Shown here one piece after another: positions 36,043 to 44,732 of a DNA stretch of 64,000 bases (position 1 is the stretch's first letter; every line of letters begins with the position of its first letter). Both the position numbers and the translations under genes were made by a program. The notes beneath the pieces were generated by a model. The model saw only the letters and a list, made by a program, of their open reading frames with translations, did not search any database and had not been told where the DNA came from. The DNA is taken from assembly GCF_004519315.1 (NCBI RefSeq), contig NZ_SOZE01000016.1, forward strand, positions 1 through 64,000, written 5' to 3'. The stretch comes from Mucilaginibacter psychrotolerans (GTDB lineage Bacteria > Bacteroidota > Bacteroidia > Sphingobacteriales > Sphingobacteriaceae).

Positions 36043-36282
36043 GTGAATATGGGATTACCGCTGCGGATTACTTTTGATGATAAAGATTATGTTTACCAGA
36101 TTGTTAACAGCAAACTGATAGGCCAAAATACCACTGAACTGGAACTGTTGCTAAACGGCGAAAAAGTTGAACTGATTAAAGATGCCCGCCGGGTTTGGAC
36201 GCTAAAAGATGGCAACACCACACTCGATCCTGAATTGGTGCAGGCGCTTGGTAGGTCGGTTTCGCTAAGAATGCGGATGTAG
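36043..36282 (+). CDS. Hypothetical protein
   Basis: A 79-residue soluble protein MGLPLRITFDDKDYVYQIVN ... ELLLNGEKVELIKDARRVWT. The alternation of strands suggests a small beta-barrel or beta-grasp fold. The family is not recognised. A TATATTTAC stretch ~20 bases before the start may be part of a promoter. Its stop codon touches the stop codon of the convergent membrane gene. Confidence 0.6.
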   Translation: MNMGLPLRITFDDKDYVYQIVNSKLIGQNTTELELLLNGEKVELIKDARRVWTLKDGNTTLDPELVQALGRSVSLRMRM

Positions 36283-37008
36283 TTACTTGAAGTTTACAAA
36301 TAGTTTAAAGTACATCGAAAGCGCGATGCAGAATATTAAAAAAAATACAAACCATGCGCTGCGCTTTATCTTCTCATCAAAAAAAGTGCTTGTGCGTATT
36401 TTATAAAAGCACCATATCAATGTCGCTATCAATAATACACCGGCAATACTCACTACAATTTTATTATTGACTATATACACCGTTGCCATTAGGCCCAGTA
36501 TTGCCAATATAAAAGCTGTGCTGTATTTTTGTAAAAAGCCTTTCGGCCCCTCAGTTGTTATTGGTTTGATGGATTGTAGTATAGCCCTTATCTCCTCGTA
36601 ATCTTCTACATAGCTGTAGATATATATTAAATCTTCTTTGCTGGCCCCTCTAATATACAAATTACGCCGTTTATCTTCCGTAATAGAATTTACTGCATTA
36701 AAGGATATCGTTTTATCTGCCAGGCTGCTTTGTTTGCGCTGTAAATAATCGTCGCCAATGATCAATTGGTAGCTATCGAAAATGGTCCTTTGCCGTTTTG
36801 AACCCCTAAAAAAACTGTAGGTAAAGTAAGCTACAATGATAAAAGTGTACACCAGGGTTGATTGTATGCCCGCCTCGGTACTGTTTTCAGAAAAATAAGC
36901 TATGGTTAGCCCAACCAGTACTGCGCCCAACATCAGCGGGATTGTTTTGGCTAGTACTTGTTTACGAAAATCACCAAAGTATTCCGGGTTGTTTTTATAT
37001 AGCTGCAT
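36283..37008 (-). CDS. Membrane protein with a PH-like (YcxB-type) domain
   Basis: A 241-residue protein with hydrophobic helices at ~23-40 and ~48-65, then a soluble segment (~75-150) and two more helices at ~168-188 and ~190-207, with a last one near 220. The segment DSYQLIIGDDYLQRKQSSLA ... ISFNAVNSITEDKRRNLYIR resembles the bacterial PH / YcxB domain by strand pattern. The function is unknown. Confidence 0.6.
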   Translation of the reverse strand: MQLYKNNPEYFGDFRKQVLAKTIPLMLGAVLVGLTIAYFSENSTEAGIQSTLVYTFIIVAYFTYSFFRGSKRQRTIFDSYQLIIGDDYLQRKQSSLADKTISFNAVNSITEDKRRNLYIRGASKEDLIYIYSYVEDYEEIRAILQSIKPITTEGPKGFLQKYSTAFILAILGLMATVYIVNNKIVVSIAGVLLIATLIWCFYKIRTSTFFDEKIKRSAWFVFFLIFCIALSMYFKLFVNFK

Positions 37009-37194
37009 ATAAGGTAAAGTATTGCAGTGCTAATATAACTTATTTACCAAAGCACCGCAGCAATAAAAGTAGCCTTGTACCTAATCCATCGTTTTTGTAG
37101 CCTTTTGTTAATCGGGCAGTAATTCTTGCATCAATAGTTGCCAAAATATTTCTATAATTGCAGTTATTACCATACTGTGAAATAGCCCCGGAAT

Positions 37195-37229
37195 GCGTTT
37201 TTATCTGTTAAACTGACAGATAAAAACGC
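37195..37229. promoter_or_regulatory. 14-bp perfect inverted repeat upstream of the sugar kinase
   Basis: GCGTTTTTATCTGT (37195-37208) and ACAGATAAAAACGC (37216-37229) are exact reverse complements with a 7-base spacer. The outer word ATAAAAACGC recurs at ~37275-37284. No T run follows, so it is not a normal terminator. It lies 162 bases before the kinase start and may be an operator or a structured leader. Confidence 0.5.
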
Positions 37230-37390
37230 TGTTAAAAATGTTAGCAAAAGCTTAAAAAAGTTTAATTTTTCGCATAAAAACGCATTTTATGATGTGCATT
37301 TAGCAAAAAACAGCATTAAAATAACCAAGTGTTTTTTTTACAATAAGTTAATCATACTTTTAACACAATTTTTTTAAAACTCTTAACTAT

Positions 37391-38251
37391 ATGATCATAA
37401 TTGCTGACGGTGGCTCGACCAAAACAAACTGGTGCCTGGTTACTGAAGAAGGTAAAAAAGTGTATTTTAATACCGAAGGTTACAACCCGTATTTTGCTCC
37501 GAAAGATTACATCATACAATCCTTAAAGGAAAGTTTACCAAACGACCTGGAGAAAGACAACATTACCGAAGTGAACTACTACGGCGCGGGTTGTTCTACT
37601 CCCGAGATGCGTAAGGTTGTGGAAGAAGCGATGTCGGCAGTTTTCACTAAATCAAAAGTAAACATCGGTCACGATTTGTTGGCTGCAGCACGCGCATTGT
37701 TGGGTAACAACGAGGGCTTCGCCGCTATTTTAGGTACCGGCACCAACACTTGCCTTTACGATGGCAAGGATGTAGTACAAAATATCGACTCGGGCGCATA
37801 CATCCTGGGCGATGAAGGCAGCGGTTGCTACATCGGCAAAAAGCTTTTAACGGACTACCTGCGCGGCTACATGCCCGAAGCAGTACGCAAAGCATTTTGG
37901 GAAGAGTTTAAATACACGCCAGATGATATCAACGAAATAGTTTACACGCAGCCGCGCGCAAACCGTTTCTGCGCAAGCTTCAGCAAATTCGTTTACGATA
38001 ACAACGTCAACATCGAATATTCGCGCAATCTTGTACGTACTTCGTTTGAAGATTTTTTCAAGAACCTTGTTACCCATTATCCCGATTATCAAAAATATAC
38101 CTTCAATTGCATCGGCTCGGTAGGCTATAACTTCCGCAACGTGCTCGAAGAAGTTTGTACCGAAAACGGCATGACCGTTGGCAACATCATCCGCTCGCCT
38201 ATAGATAACTTGGTGAAATTCCACCTGGAGTTGGCGCCAAGCCAATTGTAG
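37391..38251 (+). CDS. BadF/BadG-type ATPase, N-acetylglucosamine kinase-like
   Basis: A 286-residue ASKHA-fold kinase. IIADGGSTKTNW is the phosphate-1 loop (DGGSTKT), GHDLLAAARALLG carries the catalytic-base Asp, and ILGTGTNTCLYDG is the phosphate-2 loop; DSGAYILGDEGSGCYIGKKL is typical of the GlcNAc-kinase branch. It probably phosphorylates an amino sugar in the cytoplasm, perhaps from cell-wall recycling. An intergenic inverted repeat lies upstream and a very strong terminator downstream. A degenerate paralogue lies 2.1 kb away between pfkA and gapA. Confidence 0.88.
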   Translation: MIIIADGGSTKTNWCLVTEEGKKVYFNTEGYNPYFAPKDYIIQSLKESLPNDLEKDNITEVNYYGAGCSTPEMRKVVEEAMSAVFTKSKVNIGHDLLAAARALLGNNEGFAAILGTGTNTCLYDGKDVVQNIDSGAYILGDEGSGCYIGKKLLTDYLRGYMPEAVRKAFWEEFKYTPDDINEIVYTQPRANRFCASFSKFVYDNNVNIEYSRNLVRTSFEDFFKNLVTHYPDYQKYTFNCIGSVGYNFRNVLEEVCTENGMTVGNIIRSPIDNLVKFHLELAPSQL

Positions 38252-38288
38252 AGGTTAGAGACCGGAGATTAGAGGTTAGATAAGAACC

Positions 38289-38328
38289 AAAAAGGGGTTC
38301 GAAAGCATTGCTTTCGAACCCCTTTTTT
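38289..38328 (+). terminator. Strong Rho-independent terminator
   Basis: An 18-bp perfect stem (38289-38306 / 38310-38327) with a 3-base loop, A-rich on the 5' side and ending in T6. It may serve both strands. Confidence 0.93.
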
Positions 38329-38560
38329 ATAACCACATCGTCGCTACGAGGAGCGACGCGGGTTGAGCGGTGGGGCCTCGCGGCAACCATTGGCGAGTAT
38401 AAACGGAATGCCAAGCGACGCTGGACCGTTTCCATCCCATAAATGGAGTTGCAACGAAGGTGCATGGTTCATCCATCTTCATTGCCGTCGGTTTTAACCG
38501 ACGGTTGGTGTCGCGAGCTATCGTCTCTAATGATTGCTAAAATGCTAACTGCCCACCGGC
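38329..38560. repeat. REP-like palindromic intergenic sequences
   Basis: CGTCGCT / AGCGACG around 38339-38358 and CCGTCGGTT-TT-AACCGACGG around 38486-38505 are two GC-rich palindromes in the gap between the kinase and the regulator. Similar palindromes with GAGGAGCGACGCGG wording are widespread in this phylum (from memory). Two imperfect ACTGGTTACYGCA repeats follow at ~38567-38595. Confidence 0.45.
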
Positions 38561-38587
38561 AACTGCAAACTGGTTACCGCAAACTGG

Positions 38588-39283
38588 TTACTGCACCAGG
38601 TTCAACTCATTCTGAAAAATCTTGGCGTATTTTCGCCTGTCGAACTTGTAGAGTTTGGCTGCGCGGTACGATACGCCTTTCTGCTTCTCATCCAGTTCCT
38701 TTAAAAAGCCATAGCTCAGCATTTTTTTGCGGAAATTACGCTTATCCAGCTTTTTATTCAGCACAGCTTCGTAGAGCGACTGTAGCTGCGTAAGCGTAAA
38801 TTTCTCAGGCAGCAGCTCGAATGCAATGGGCTGATAGTTCAGCCTGCGGCGTATCTTGTTGAAACCGGTATTGAAGATGTCGCTATGATCAAAGGCTAGC
38901 TTAGGCAAATCGTTTACCGGGTGCCAAAACGCCGATTTTGCGTATTGCGTAACCGGCTTAAGTTCTTTTTGCCCGTTTATACGTATAAGCGCGTAATAAG
39001 CAACGGTTATAACGCGCCCCTGCGGGTGGCGCTTTACCTCGCCAAACGTGTGGAATTGCTGCATATGCAGATCGCGGAGACCGGTGAGCTCATATAATAT
39101 ACGCTCAGCGGCATCATCAATACTTTCATCCTGTGATACAATGTATCCCGGCAAAGCCAGCCAATCCTTAAAGGGTTCCTCATTTCGTTCAATGAGCAAT
39201 ATCTTTAATTCACCGGCTTCAAAGCCAAAAATTACACAGTCGATGGAAAATACCGAATCAAATGTTGGTAACTTTACTTCCAA
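38588..39283 (-). CDS. Nudix-fold transcriptional regulator (NrtR/AraR-like)
   Basis: A 231-residue protein: N-terminal Nudix fold (~1-140) and a C-terminal winged-helix (FTLTQLQSLYEAVLNKKLDK RNFRKKML, then KGVSYRAAKLYKFD). The Nudix box GYIVSQDESIDDAAERILYE LTGL lacks the second Gly and the REUxEE glutamates (RILYEL instead), so hydrolysis is unlikely. This matches the NrtR/AraR type of regulator, where the Nudix fold senses a sugar or nucleotide; B. thetaiotaomicron AraR controls arabinose genes. It is divergent from pfkA with a 124-base gap that holds a small dyad, so control of the pfkA operon is a fair inference. Confidence 0.85.
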   Translation of the reverse strand: MEVKLPTFDSVFSIDCVIFGFEAGELKILLIERNEEPFKDWLALPGYIVSQDESIDDAAERILYELTGLRDLHMQQFHTFGEVKRHPQGRVITVAYYALIRINGQKELKPVTQYAKSAFWHPVNDLPKLAFDHSDIFNTGFNKIRRRLNYQPIAFELLPEKFTLTQLQSLYEAVLNKKLDKRNFRKKMLSYGFLKELDEKQKGVSYRAAKLYKFDRRKYAKIFQNELNLVQ

Positions 39284-39357
39284 AAGTGGTTGTATTAGGT
39301 TAATTGGTTAAATATATACCTTAAAATTCATTACAAAAATAATAAATTAAATTTAAT

Positions 39358-39374
39358 GGTGTAATTTCGACACC
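39358..39374. promoter_or_regulatory. Possible operator between the regulator and pfkA
   Basis: GGTGT-7 bases-ACACC, a 5-bp dyad in an AT-rich stretch, 34 bases before the pfkA start. A weaker A/T dyad (TAAATTAAATTTA) precedes it. Assigned only because a Nudix-type regulator is divergent here. Confidence 0.3.
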
Positions 39375-39407
39375 TTATATTCGTGGCACAAATTTACTTG
39401 GGTAAAA

Positions 39408-40394
39408 ATGGGTAAAATCTCAAAAATAGCAGTCCTCACCTCAGGCGGCGATGCACCGGGCATGAATCCCTGTATACGTGCCGTAGTGCGTACTGCCATA
39501 TATAATAAGCTTGAAGTTGTTGGCGTAAGGCAGGGTTACCAGGGCCTTATAGATAATAATATGTACGATATGCAAACCCGATCGGTGAGCAATATCCTTA
39601 ACCTGGGTGGTACCATATTAAAAACTGCACGCTGCCTGCCTTTCCGTACCGATGAAGGTATGGAATTGGCTTATAATAATATAAAGGCGCAGGGGATAGA
39701 TGGCCTGGTAGTGATAGGGGGCGATGGCACCTTTACCGGCGCACTGCGTTTCTCTAAACGTTTCCCGGATATTGCCGTAATGGGCGTGCCCGGCACTATT
39801 GATAACGATTTATACGGCTCTACCTATACGCTTGGTTTTGATACTGCTACCAATACGGTTATAGAAGCCATTGATAAGATACGCGATACTGCCGATGCGC
39901 ACGACCGCCTGTTCTTTATAGAAGTAATGGGTCGCGATTCGGGCGCTATTGCCCTGCGCGCAGGTATTTCCTGTGGTGCGGAGGCTATTTTGTTGCCGGA
40001 ACGTGCTACTGCTATTGATGATTTGATAGAAAGCCTGAAGGCGGGTCAGTTCAACAAAAAATCATCCAGTATCGTAATCGTTGCCGAAGGCGATAAAACC
40101 GGCGGCGTGTATGATTTAGCCGAACGTGTGCGTGCGCAGGTTAAATTCTACGATATTAAAGTTACCATATTGGGCCACTTGCAACGCGGCGGAAGTCCTT
40201 CTGCATTTGATAGGGTGCTGGGCAGCCGCTTAGGCTTCGCAGCCGTAAACGCTTTACTGGCCGGTAAGTCGCAAATGATGGTAGGGTTGGAGGCCAATCA
40301 TATTAAGTTAACCACTTTAGAGGAAGCGCTTACACAGCACACGTATAAACTGGAAGATGATTTGATGCAAATGTCTGAAATCTTATCTATCTGA
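39408..40394 (+). CDS. pfkA: ATP-dependent 6-phosphofructokinase
   Basis: A 328-residue enzyme that phosphorylates fructose 6-phosphate to the 1,6-bisphosphate in glycolysis. LTSGGDAPGMNPCIRA, VVIGGDGTFTGAL (Gly-Asp-Gly-Thr indicates ATP use), MGVPGTIDNDLYGS (catalytic TIDND), VMGRDSGAIALRAG and LGHLQRGGSPSAFDR are all intact. First gene of an operon: its TGA overlaps the ATG of the next gene by one base, and gapA follows 6 bases after that. Confidence 0.97.
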   Translation: MGKISKIAVLTSGGDAPGMNPCIRAVVRTAIYNKLEVVGVRQGYQGLIDNNMYDMQTRSVSNILNLGGTILKTARCLPFRTDEGMELAYNNIKAQGIDGLVVIGGDGTFTGALRFSKRFPDIAVMGVPGTIDNDLYGSTYTLGFDTATNTVIEAIDKIRDTADAHDRLFFIEVMGRDSGAIALRAGISCGAEAILLPERATAIDDLIESLKAGQFNKKSSSIVIVAEGDKTGGVYDLAERVRAQVKFYDIKVTILGHLQRGGSPSAFDRVLGSRLGFAAVNALLAGKSQMMVGLEANHIKLTTLEEALTQHTYKLEDDLMQMSEILSI

Positions 40395-41242
40395 TGTTAG
40401 CTGTCGTTTATAGTGGGTCTAACAATGCGGGTTGGCGCTTAGCCGATAAGGAGAGGACTATTGCCTCTTTCAACACCAATGCCATTAACCCCTATTTTAA
40501 CGACGAAGCCTACATCAGGGGCCTGCTTAACCGCAATATTAACCTCATACACCACGCCGAGGGGATAAAACGTATCTACTTTTTTGGTGCGGGTGCATCT
40601 TCAGACGAGCGGAAGCTGGTGGTGAAAAATGCACTCGAGGCTTTTTTTAAAAATGCGAAAGTAGTGGTAGAGCATGATATTGCCGCCGCTGCCATAGCTT
40701 GCTGCAGAAATAGCCCCGGTATTGTAAGCATCTGCGCCAGCGGTAGCAATGCAGCCTGGTACGACGGCAAAAAGGTGAAGCCCAACAACTATGGCCTGGG
40801 TTACATCCTGGCCGACGAAGGTAGCGGCAACTGGCTGGGCAGGCAGTTGATCAAAAGCTTTATGAATGAGACACTTCCGGCACATTTGCGCAAGAAATTC
40901 ATTCACACTTACGATGCAGATCGCAAAACATTGCTGGAGAAAGTGTACCGCCAGCAGCAGCCCGCGCTGTACCTCAGTTCGTTCAGCGATTTCTTTTCGG
41001 AGAACAAAAACGATGTTTATCTTCGCAATATCATTAAAACAGGTTTTACTAAGCTGATTGACACCTATTTGTTACCTTTGCAAAAAGAACATCCGGGTGC
41101 GCCTGTACATTTTGCGGGAACGGTAGCATCCAACTTTCAGGAATATCTGGCCGAGGCGGCAGAAGCCAGCGGCATGAAGATAGCCAGCATAGTAAAAGAA
41201 CCGATAAACAATTTATTGACGTATTATTCAAACAAAAATTAA
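40394..41242 (+). CDS. Degenerate BadF/GlcNAc-kinase-like protein (likely pseudokinase)
   Basis: A 282-residue paralogue of the kinase at 37391, alignable over its length. INPYFNDEAYIRGLL, YFFGAGASSDERKLVV, VEHDIAAAAIACCRN and LGYILADEGSGNWLGRQLIK keep the fold and the catalytic-base Asp. The ATP-binding loops have changed: DGGSTKTNW in the paralogue is YSGSNNAGW here, and LGTGTNTCLYDG is CASGSNAAWYDG. The Asp and Thr that hold phosphate and magnesium are gone, so kinase activity is doubtful. It is translated from a start that overlaps the pfkA stop by one base and precedes gapA by 6 bases, so it is made with two glycolytic enzymes. A sugar-sensing role is possible. Confidence 0.85.
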   Translation: MLAVVYSGSNNAGWRLADKERTIASFNTNAINPYFNDEAYIRGLLNRNINLIHHAEGIKRIYFFGAGASSDERKLVVKNALEAFFKNAKVVVEHDIAAAAIACCRNSPGIVSICASGSNAAWYDGKKVKPNNYGLGYILADEGSGNWLGRQLIKSFMNETLPAHLRKKFIHTYDADRKTLLEKVYRQQQPALYLSSFSDFFSENKNDVYLRNIIKTGFTKLIDTYLLPLQKEHPGAPVHFAGTVASNFQEYLAEAAEASGMKIASIVKEPINNLLTYYSNKN

Positions 41243-41248
41243 AAAATC

Positions 41249-42244
41249 ATGAAAATAGGAATTAACGGCTTTGGCCGTATTGGCCGTTTAGCTTTCAGGG
41301 CTGCAATTGAACGCGAAGGTGTTGAAATTGTTGGTATTAACGACTTGGTTGAGCCTGATTATATGGCTTACATGTTGAAATACGATTCAACTCACGGTCA
41401 GTTCAAAGGCACCATTGCTGTTGAAGGCGGCCATTTGGTAGTAAACGGTAAAACTATCCGCGTTACTGCCGAAAAAGACCCTGCAAACCTTAAATGGGAT
41501 GAAGTAGGTGCAGAAGTTATTATCGAATCTACAGGTTTATTCTTAACCCTGGAGACTGCACAAAAACATATCGATGCCGGTGCTAAGAAAGTAGTAATGA
41601 GCGCCCCTGCAAAGGATGATACCCCTACATTTGTAATGGGTGTAAACCATAAGCTGTTAAAAGCTGAACAAACTATCGTTTCTAACGCATCATGTACCAC
41701 CAACTGTTTAGCACCTATCGCTAAAGTATTGGATGATAAATTCGGTATAGAAGAAGGCTTAATGACTACCGTACACGCAGTAACCGCTACTCAAAAAACA
41801 GTTGACGGCCCATCGGCTAAAGACTGGAGAGGCGGCCGTGGCGCTTACCAAAACATCATCCCTTCATCAACAGGTGCTGCTAAAGCAGTAGGTTTGGTAT
41901 TGCCACAACTGAAAGGTAAATTAACAGGCATGAGCTTCCGTGTTCCGGTTGCCGACGTTTCTGTTGTTGACTTAGTTGTGCGTTTAAAAACCCCAACTTC
42001 ATACGAAGGCATCAAAGCTGCCATGAAAGAAGCCTCTGAAGGCGAATTGAAAGGCATCCTGGGTTACACTGAAGACGAAGTAGTATCTGAAGATTTCAAA
42101 GGTGATGCACGCACATCGATATTCGATGCAAAAGCAGGTATCGCTTTGAATGACAACTTTGTTAAAGTAGTATCATGGTACGATAACGAGTGGGGTTACT
42201 CAAACAAACTGATCGACCTTGTACAAGAAATTGGCAAACTGTAA
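41249..42244 (+). CDS. gapA: Glyceraldehyde-3-phosphate dehydrogenase, type I
   Basis: A 331-residue NAD-dependent GAPDH. INGFGRIGRLAFRAA is the Rossmann loop, GINDL (Asp) indicates NAD, SNASCTTNCLAP carries the catalytic Cys, and HAVTATQKTVDGPS and WYDNEWGYSNK are family motifs. It oxidises glyceraldehyde 3-phosphate in glycolysis. Codons are more T/A-ending than in neighbours, as usual for a highly expressed gene. Last gene of the pfkA-pseudokinase-gapA operon; terminator 26 bases on. Confidence 0.98.
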   Translation: MKIGINGFGRIGRLAFRAAIEREGVEIVGINDLVEPDYMAYMLKYDSTHGQFKGTIAVEGGHLVVNGKTIRVTAEKDPANLKWDEVGAEVIIESTGLFLTLETAQKHIDAGAKKVVMSAPAKDDTPTFVMGVNHKLLKAEQTIVSNASCTTNCLAPIAKVLDDKFGIEEGLMTTVHAVTATQKTVDGPSAKDWRGGRGAYQNIIPSSTGAAKAVGLVLPQLKGKLTGMSFRVPVADVSVVDLVVRLKTPTSYEGIKAAMKEASEGELKGILGYTEDEVVSEDFKGDARTSIFDAKAGIALNDNFVKVVSWYDNEWGYSNKLIDLVQEIGKL

Positions 42245-42270
42245 GGTTTAGTCATTTCTTAAGATAAAGC

Positions 42271-42295
42271 AAAAGCCTCCCAACGGAGGCTTTTT
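42271..42295 (+). terminator. Rho-independent terminator after gapA
   Basis: A 10-bp stem AAAAGCCTCC / GGAGGCTTTT with loop CAAC and T run. Confidence 0.93.
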
Positions 42296-42314
42296 GCGTT
42301 TTATAAATCTCTAT

Positions 42315-42475
42315 TTTGACGTTCCCGCAGGGGCTCTCGACGGAGTATCCTGCAGTTTTAGCAGCACGAGTGTGTAAGTATATTGCTGACATCTGGGATT
42401 GTTGGTTCTGAGTTGATTCTTCTTGGGGACTGCATCCGTGCCGCAGGGTCCTCTATCGAGAGACCCTACGTGGAC
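42315..42475. repeat. Pair of inverted REP-like elements
   Basis: CGCAGGGGCTCTCGACGGAG (~42321-42340) is matched in inverse orientation by the complement of 42450-42470 (CGTAGGGTCTCTCGATAGAG). Each arm is also partly self-complementary. No gene is credible between gapA and the dehydrogenase; a 69-codon minus frame at 42513-42722 looks random. Confidence 0.5.
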
Positions 42476-42743
42476 AACAGCCACTCATAGTATCCATATA
42501 TGTTTGTTTTCTTTATTTTTTTGGATTGTAAATGAGCTTATTGCGTCTGGGGGACACGATATACTTGACAAGACCTTTTCGATGTAATATATTTGTTACA
42601 TCTATTGGGCATTCGCCTATTGTGATAAGGTTTAGGTTTAAGTCCCCAAAGAGCGAGTCTAAGGGGACTTTATTTTTTTGTGCAGTTTCGGCTATCCTTA
42701 TTGAGTATAGGCGACAACACACAACAACAGCACAGAATATCCT

Positions 42744-42751
42744 TACCTTTG
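42744..42751 (+). promoter_or_regulatory. Bacteroidota-type -7 box for the 2-hydroxyacid dehydrogenase
   Basis: TACCTTTG, identical to the rpsA box, 16 bases before the ATG at 42768. This predicts a short leader. Confidence 0.55.
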
Positions 42752-42767
42752 CGTATATACCTCAACC

Positions 42768-43766
42768 ATGAAGATCCAGTTCTTTTCTGCCAAGCCCTAC
42801 GATAAAACATTTTTTGCCAGCCATAACGAAGCCTATGGCTTCGAGCTTGATTTTTTGGAGACCCACCTGGGGCCGCATATTGTAAACGCTGTCGACGATG
42901 GTACCTTTGCGGTTTGCGCCTTTGTTAATGATAAACTCACGGCCGAAGTAATCGCTGCCCTTGCCGCAAAAGGCGTAAAGGTGATAGCGCTGCGTTGTGC
43001 CGGCTTTAATAATGTAGACCTGGATGCGGCAAAGCAATATGGCATCCGCGTATGCCGTGTGCCTGCGTACTCGCCCGAGGCCGTTGCCGAACATGCTATG
43101 GCGATGCTGCTTACGCTTAACCGAAAAACGCATAAGGCCTATAACAGGGTTCGCGAGCAAAATTTCTCGCTGAATGGCTTATTGGGCTTTAACCTGCATG
43201 GCAAAACGGTGGGCGTAATTGGTACCGGGAAAATAGGCAAAGCTTTTTGCCGCATTGCTTTGGGCTTTGGCTGCAAGGTAGTAGCGTACGACCTTTTTGA
43301 GGATGAAGAACTAAAATTGCTCGGCGTTGGCTACACCTCGTTTGAAAACGTATTGCGGCAGGCAGATATCCTGTCGCTGCATTGCCCTTTAACGCCCGAC
43401 AATAAATACCTGATTGGCAAGGAAACACTGGCCATCATGAAGCCCGGCATCAGCATCATCAATACCAGCCGCGGCGGGCTCATCCATACCGGCGACGTGA
43501 TAGAGGCTTTAAAAACCGGCCACATCGCTTATTTAGGGATAGATGTGTATGAGCAGGAAGAAAAGCTATTCTTTAAAGACCTTTCGGGCAGTATTATAGA
43601 AGATGACACCATCCAGCGGCTCATGAGCTTTCCAAACGTACTGGTTACCGGGCACCAGGCCTTCTTTACACAAGAGGCCCTCTCGCAAATAGCAGAAATT
43701 ACGCTCCACAGCGTACAACAGCTAAGCGACGGCATAGAGCCCGATGCGGCAGTGATGTTGGTGTAG
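42768..43766 (+). CDS. D-2-hydroxyacid dehydrogenase (D-lactate dehydrogenase type)
   Basis: A 332-residue NAD-dependent enzyme of the D-isomer-specific family, closest by pattern to fermentative D-lactate dehydrogenase LdhA. AYSPEAVAEHAMAMLLTLNR, TVGVIGTGKIGKAFCRIA (cofactor loop), LSLHCPLTPDNKYLIG, INTSRGGLIHT (Arg) and VLVTGHQAFFTQEAL (His) are present, with the Glu in GIDVYEQEE. It interconverts pyruvate and D-lactate if the assignment is right. It has its own -7 box and is not in the gapA operon. Confidence 0.92.
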   Translation: MKIQFFSAKPYDKTFFASHNEAYGFELDFLETHLGPHIVNAVDDGTFAVCAFVNDKLTAEVIAALAAKGVKVIALRCAGFNNVDLDAAKQYGIRVCRVPAYSPEAVAEHAMAMLLTLNRKTHKAYNRVREQNFSLNGLLGFNLHGKTVGVIGTGKIGKAFCRIALGFGCKVVAYDLFEDEELKLLGVGYTSFENVLRQADILSLHCPLTPDNKYLIGKETLAIMKPGISIINTSRGGLIHTGDVIEALKTGHIAYLGIDVYEQEEKLFFKDLSGSIIEDDTIQRLMSFPNVLVTGHQAFFTQEALSQIAEITLHSVQQLSDGIEPDAAVMLV

Positions 43767-43865
43767 GGGTTGGCGGAAGGGGAGTATTTTGCTGGTTTAG
43801 CCTTCCATGGGCCAGCGCTGCATATCAGCGCCAGGCCGGGGTTTGTCCGGAAAAGGCGAGCGGAA

Positions 43866-44159
43866 CTATCCGGCTCGCTCTGTCAGAAAAGCCACCAGAT
43901 TTTCTTCCAGTAACGCTGTATTATAATCCGTTTCTGTCGCTAATAAAGTCACGGTCAGTTCCAAATCCGTCACGGTAATGTTCAGTGCCGGACCTTCGAT
44001 CACTTCCGGAAATAGCACATTGATCTCGTCGTATACGTGTGCGTAATCGATGGCCAGGTTAGAACCCAATTTTCCATTGATATAATCTGCAAATTCTGTT
44101 TTCAGTAGAGCAAACAGCTTTTCTGCGCTTAGAGGTTGAATATTTTTGATAGTTGCCAT
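43866..44159 (-). CDS. Hypothetical protein
   Basis: A 97-residue soluble acidic protein (MATIKNIQPLSAEKLFALLK ... NITVTDLELTVTLLATETDY). I start it at 44159 rather than 44186, because the first nine residues of the longer frame (MSSQRLCSS) are unlike protein starts and the second Met has a more typical context. No family is recognised and no partner gene is adjacent. Confidence 0.5.
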   Translation of the reverse strand: MATIKNIQPLSAEKLFALLKTEFADYINGKLGSNLAIDYAHVYDEINVLFPEVIEGPALNITVTDLELTVTLLATETDYNTALLEENLVAFLTERAG

Positions 44160-44417
44160 AGAACTACACAAGCGTTGGGAGGACATTAAGTTTCATTCCG
44201 CAACAATTATATATTTCAAGGCTTATTTTTTTGATCAGATTAATAGCCCTGCTCCACTTGTTATATATTGCTATCGGTTTTGGATAACCGGATAATTCGT
44301 ATTTCCACGGCATCTCTTTACGTTGTCGCCCTTTGTTGGTCTTGTGACCAACCAACCGACTGTACACAACAGCAACGGCGAAGATTGCCGGTTACACATC
44401 AATAAGGGGCAAAGAAA

Positions 44418-44545
44418 TATTTAGGGCAGTCCCCGCTGGTAGAAGCGGGGCCGGGCTTTGTCGGGCTACGCTGCGCTTCGGCCTGCCTGCCGGTAGGTAG
44501 GCCGCCCAGCCTGCCACTCAATCCCCGCGCGGGCGGCTTCCCCTT
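44418..44545. repeat. GC-rich palindromic intergenic repeat
   Basis: 44479-44504 reads CGGCCTGCCTGCCGGTAGGT and on to AGGCCG, a near-perfect palindrome whose mismatches become G-U pairs in RNA. It is framed by CCCCGCTGGTAGAAGCGGGG and CCCCGCGCGGGCGG. A very similar core occurs at 52160-52187. GC content is far above the surroundings. Confidence 0.6.
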
Positions 44546-44732
44546 TCAATCAGTGAAAAAGAACAATCGACGATCTATAGTACTTGTTGGAAGACGTTTA
44601 GAACTAAAATTTCGTAGCTCGTTCCATAGGGTTTTTTCTAACGACATTTGGACATATTTACTATATTTACAAAGAGCTGCGAATTAGTTTTAACTCTATT
44701 CCCGGTAGATAAAAGACACTAAACTTTTTACA

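Noticed and set aside
42513..42722. 69-codon minus-strand ORF between gapA and the dehydrogenase
   Set aside because: No recognisable motif, no start context, embedded in repeat-rich intergenic DNA.
44164..44367. 67-codon minus-strand ORF upstream of the 97-residue hypothetical
   Set aside because: Mixed composition without domain pattern; more likely leader DNA.
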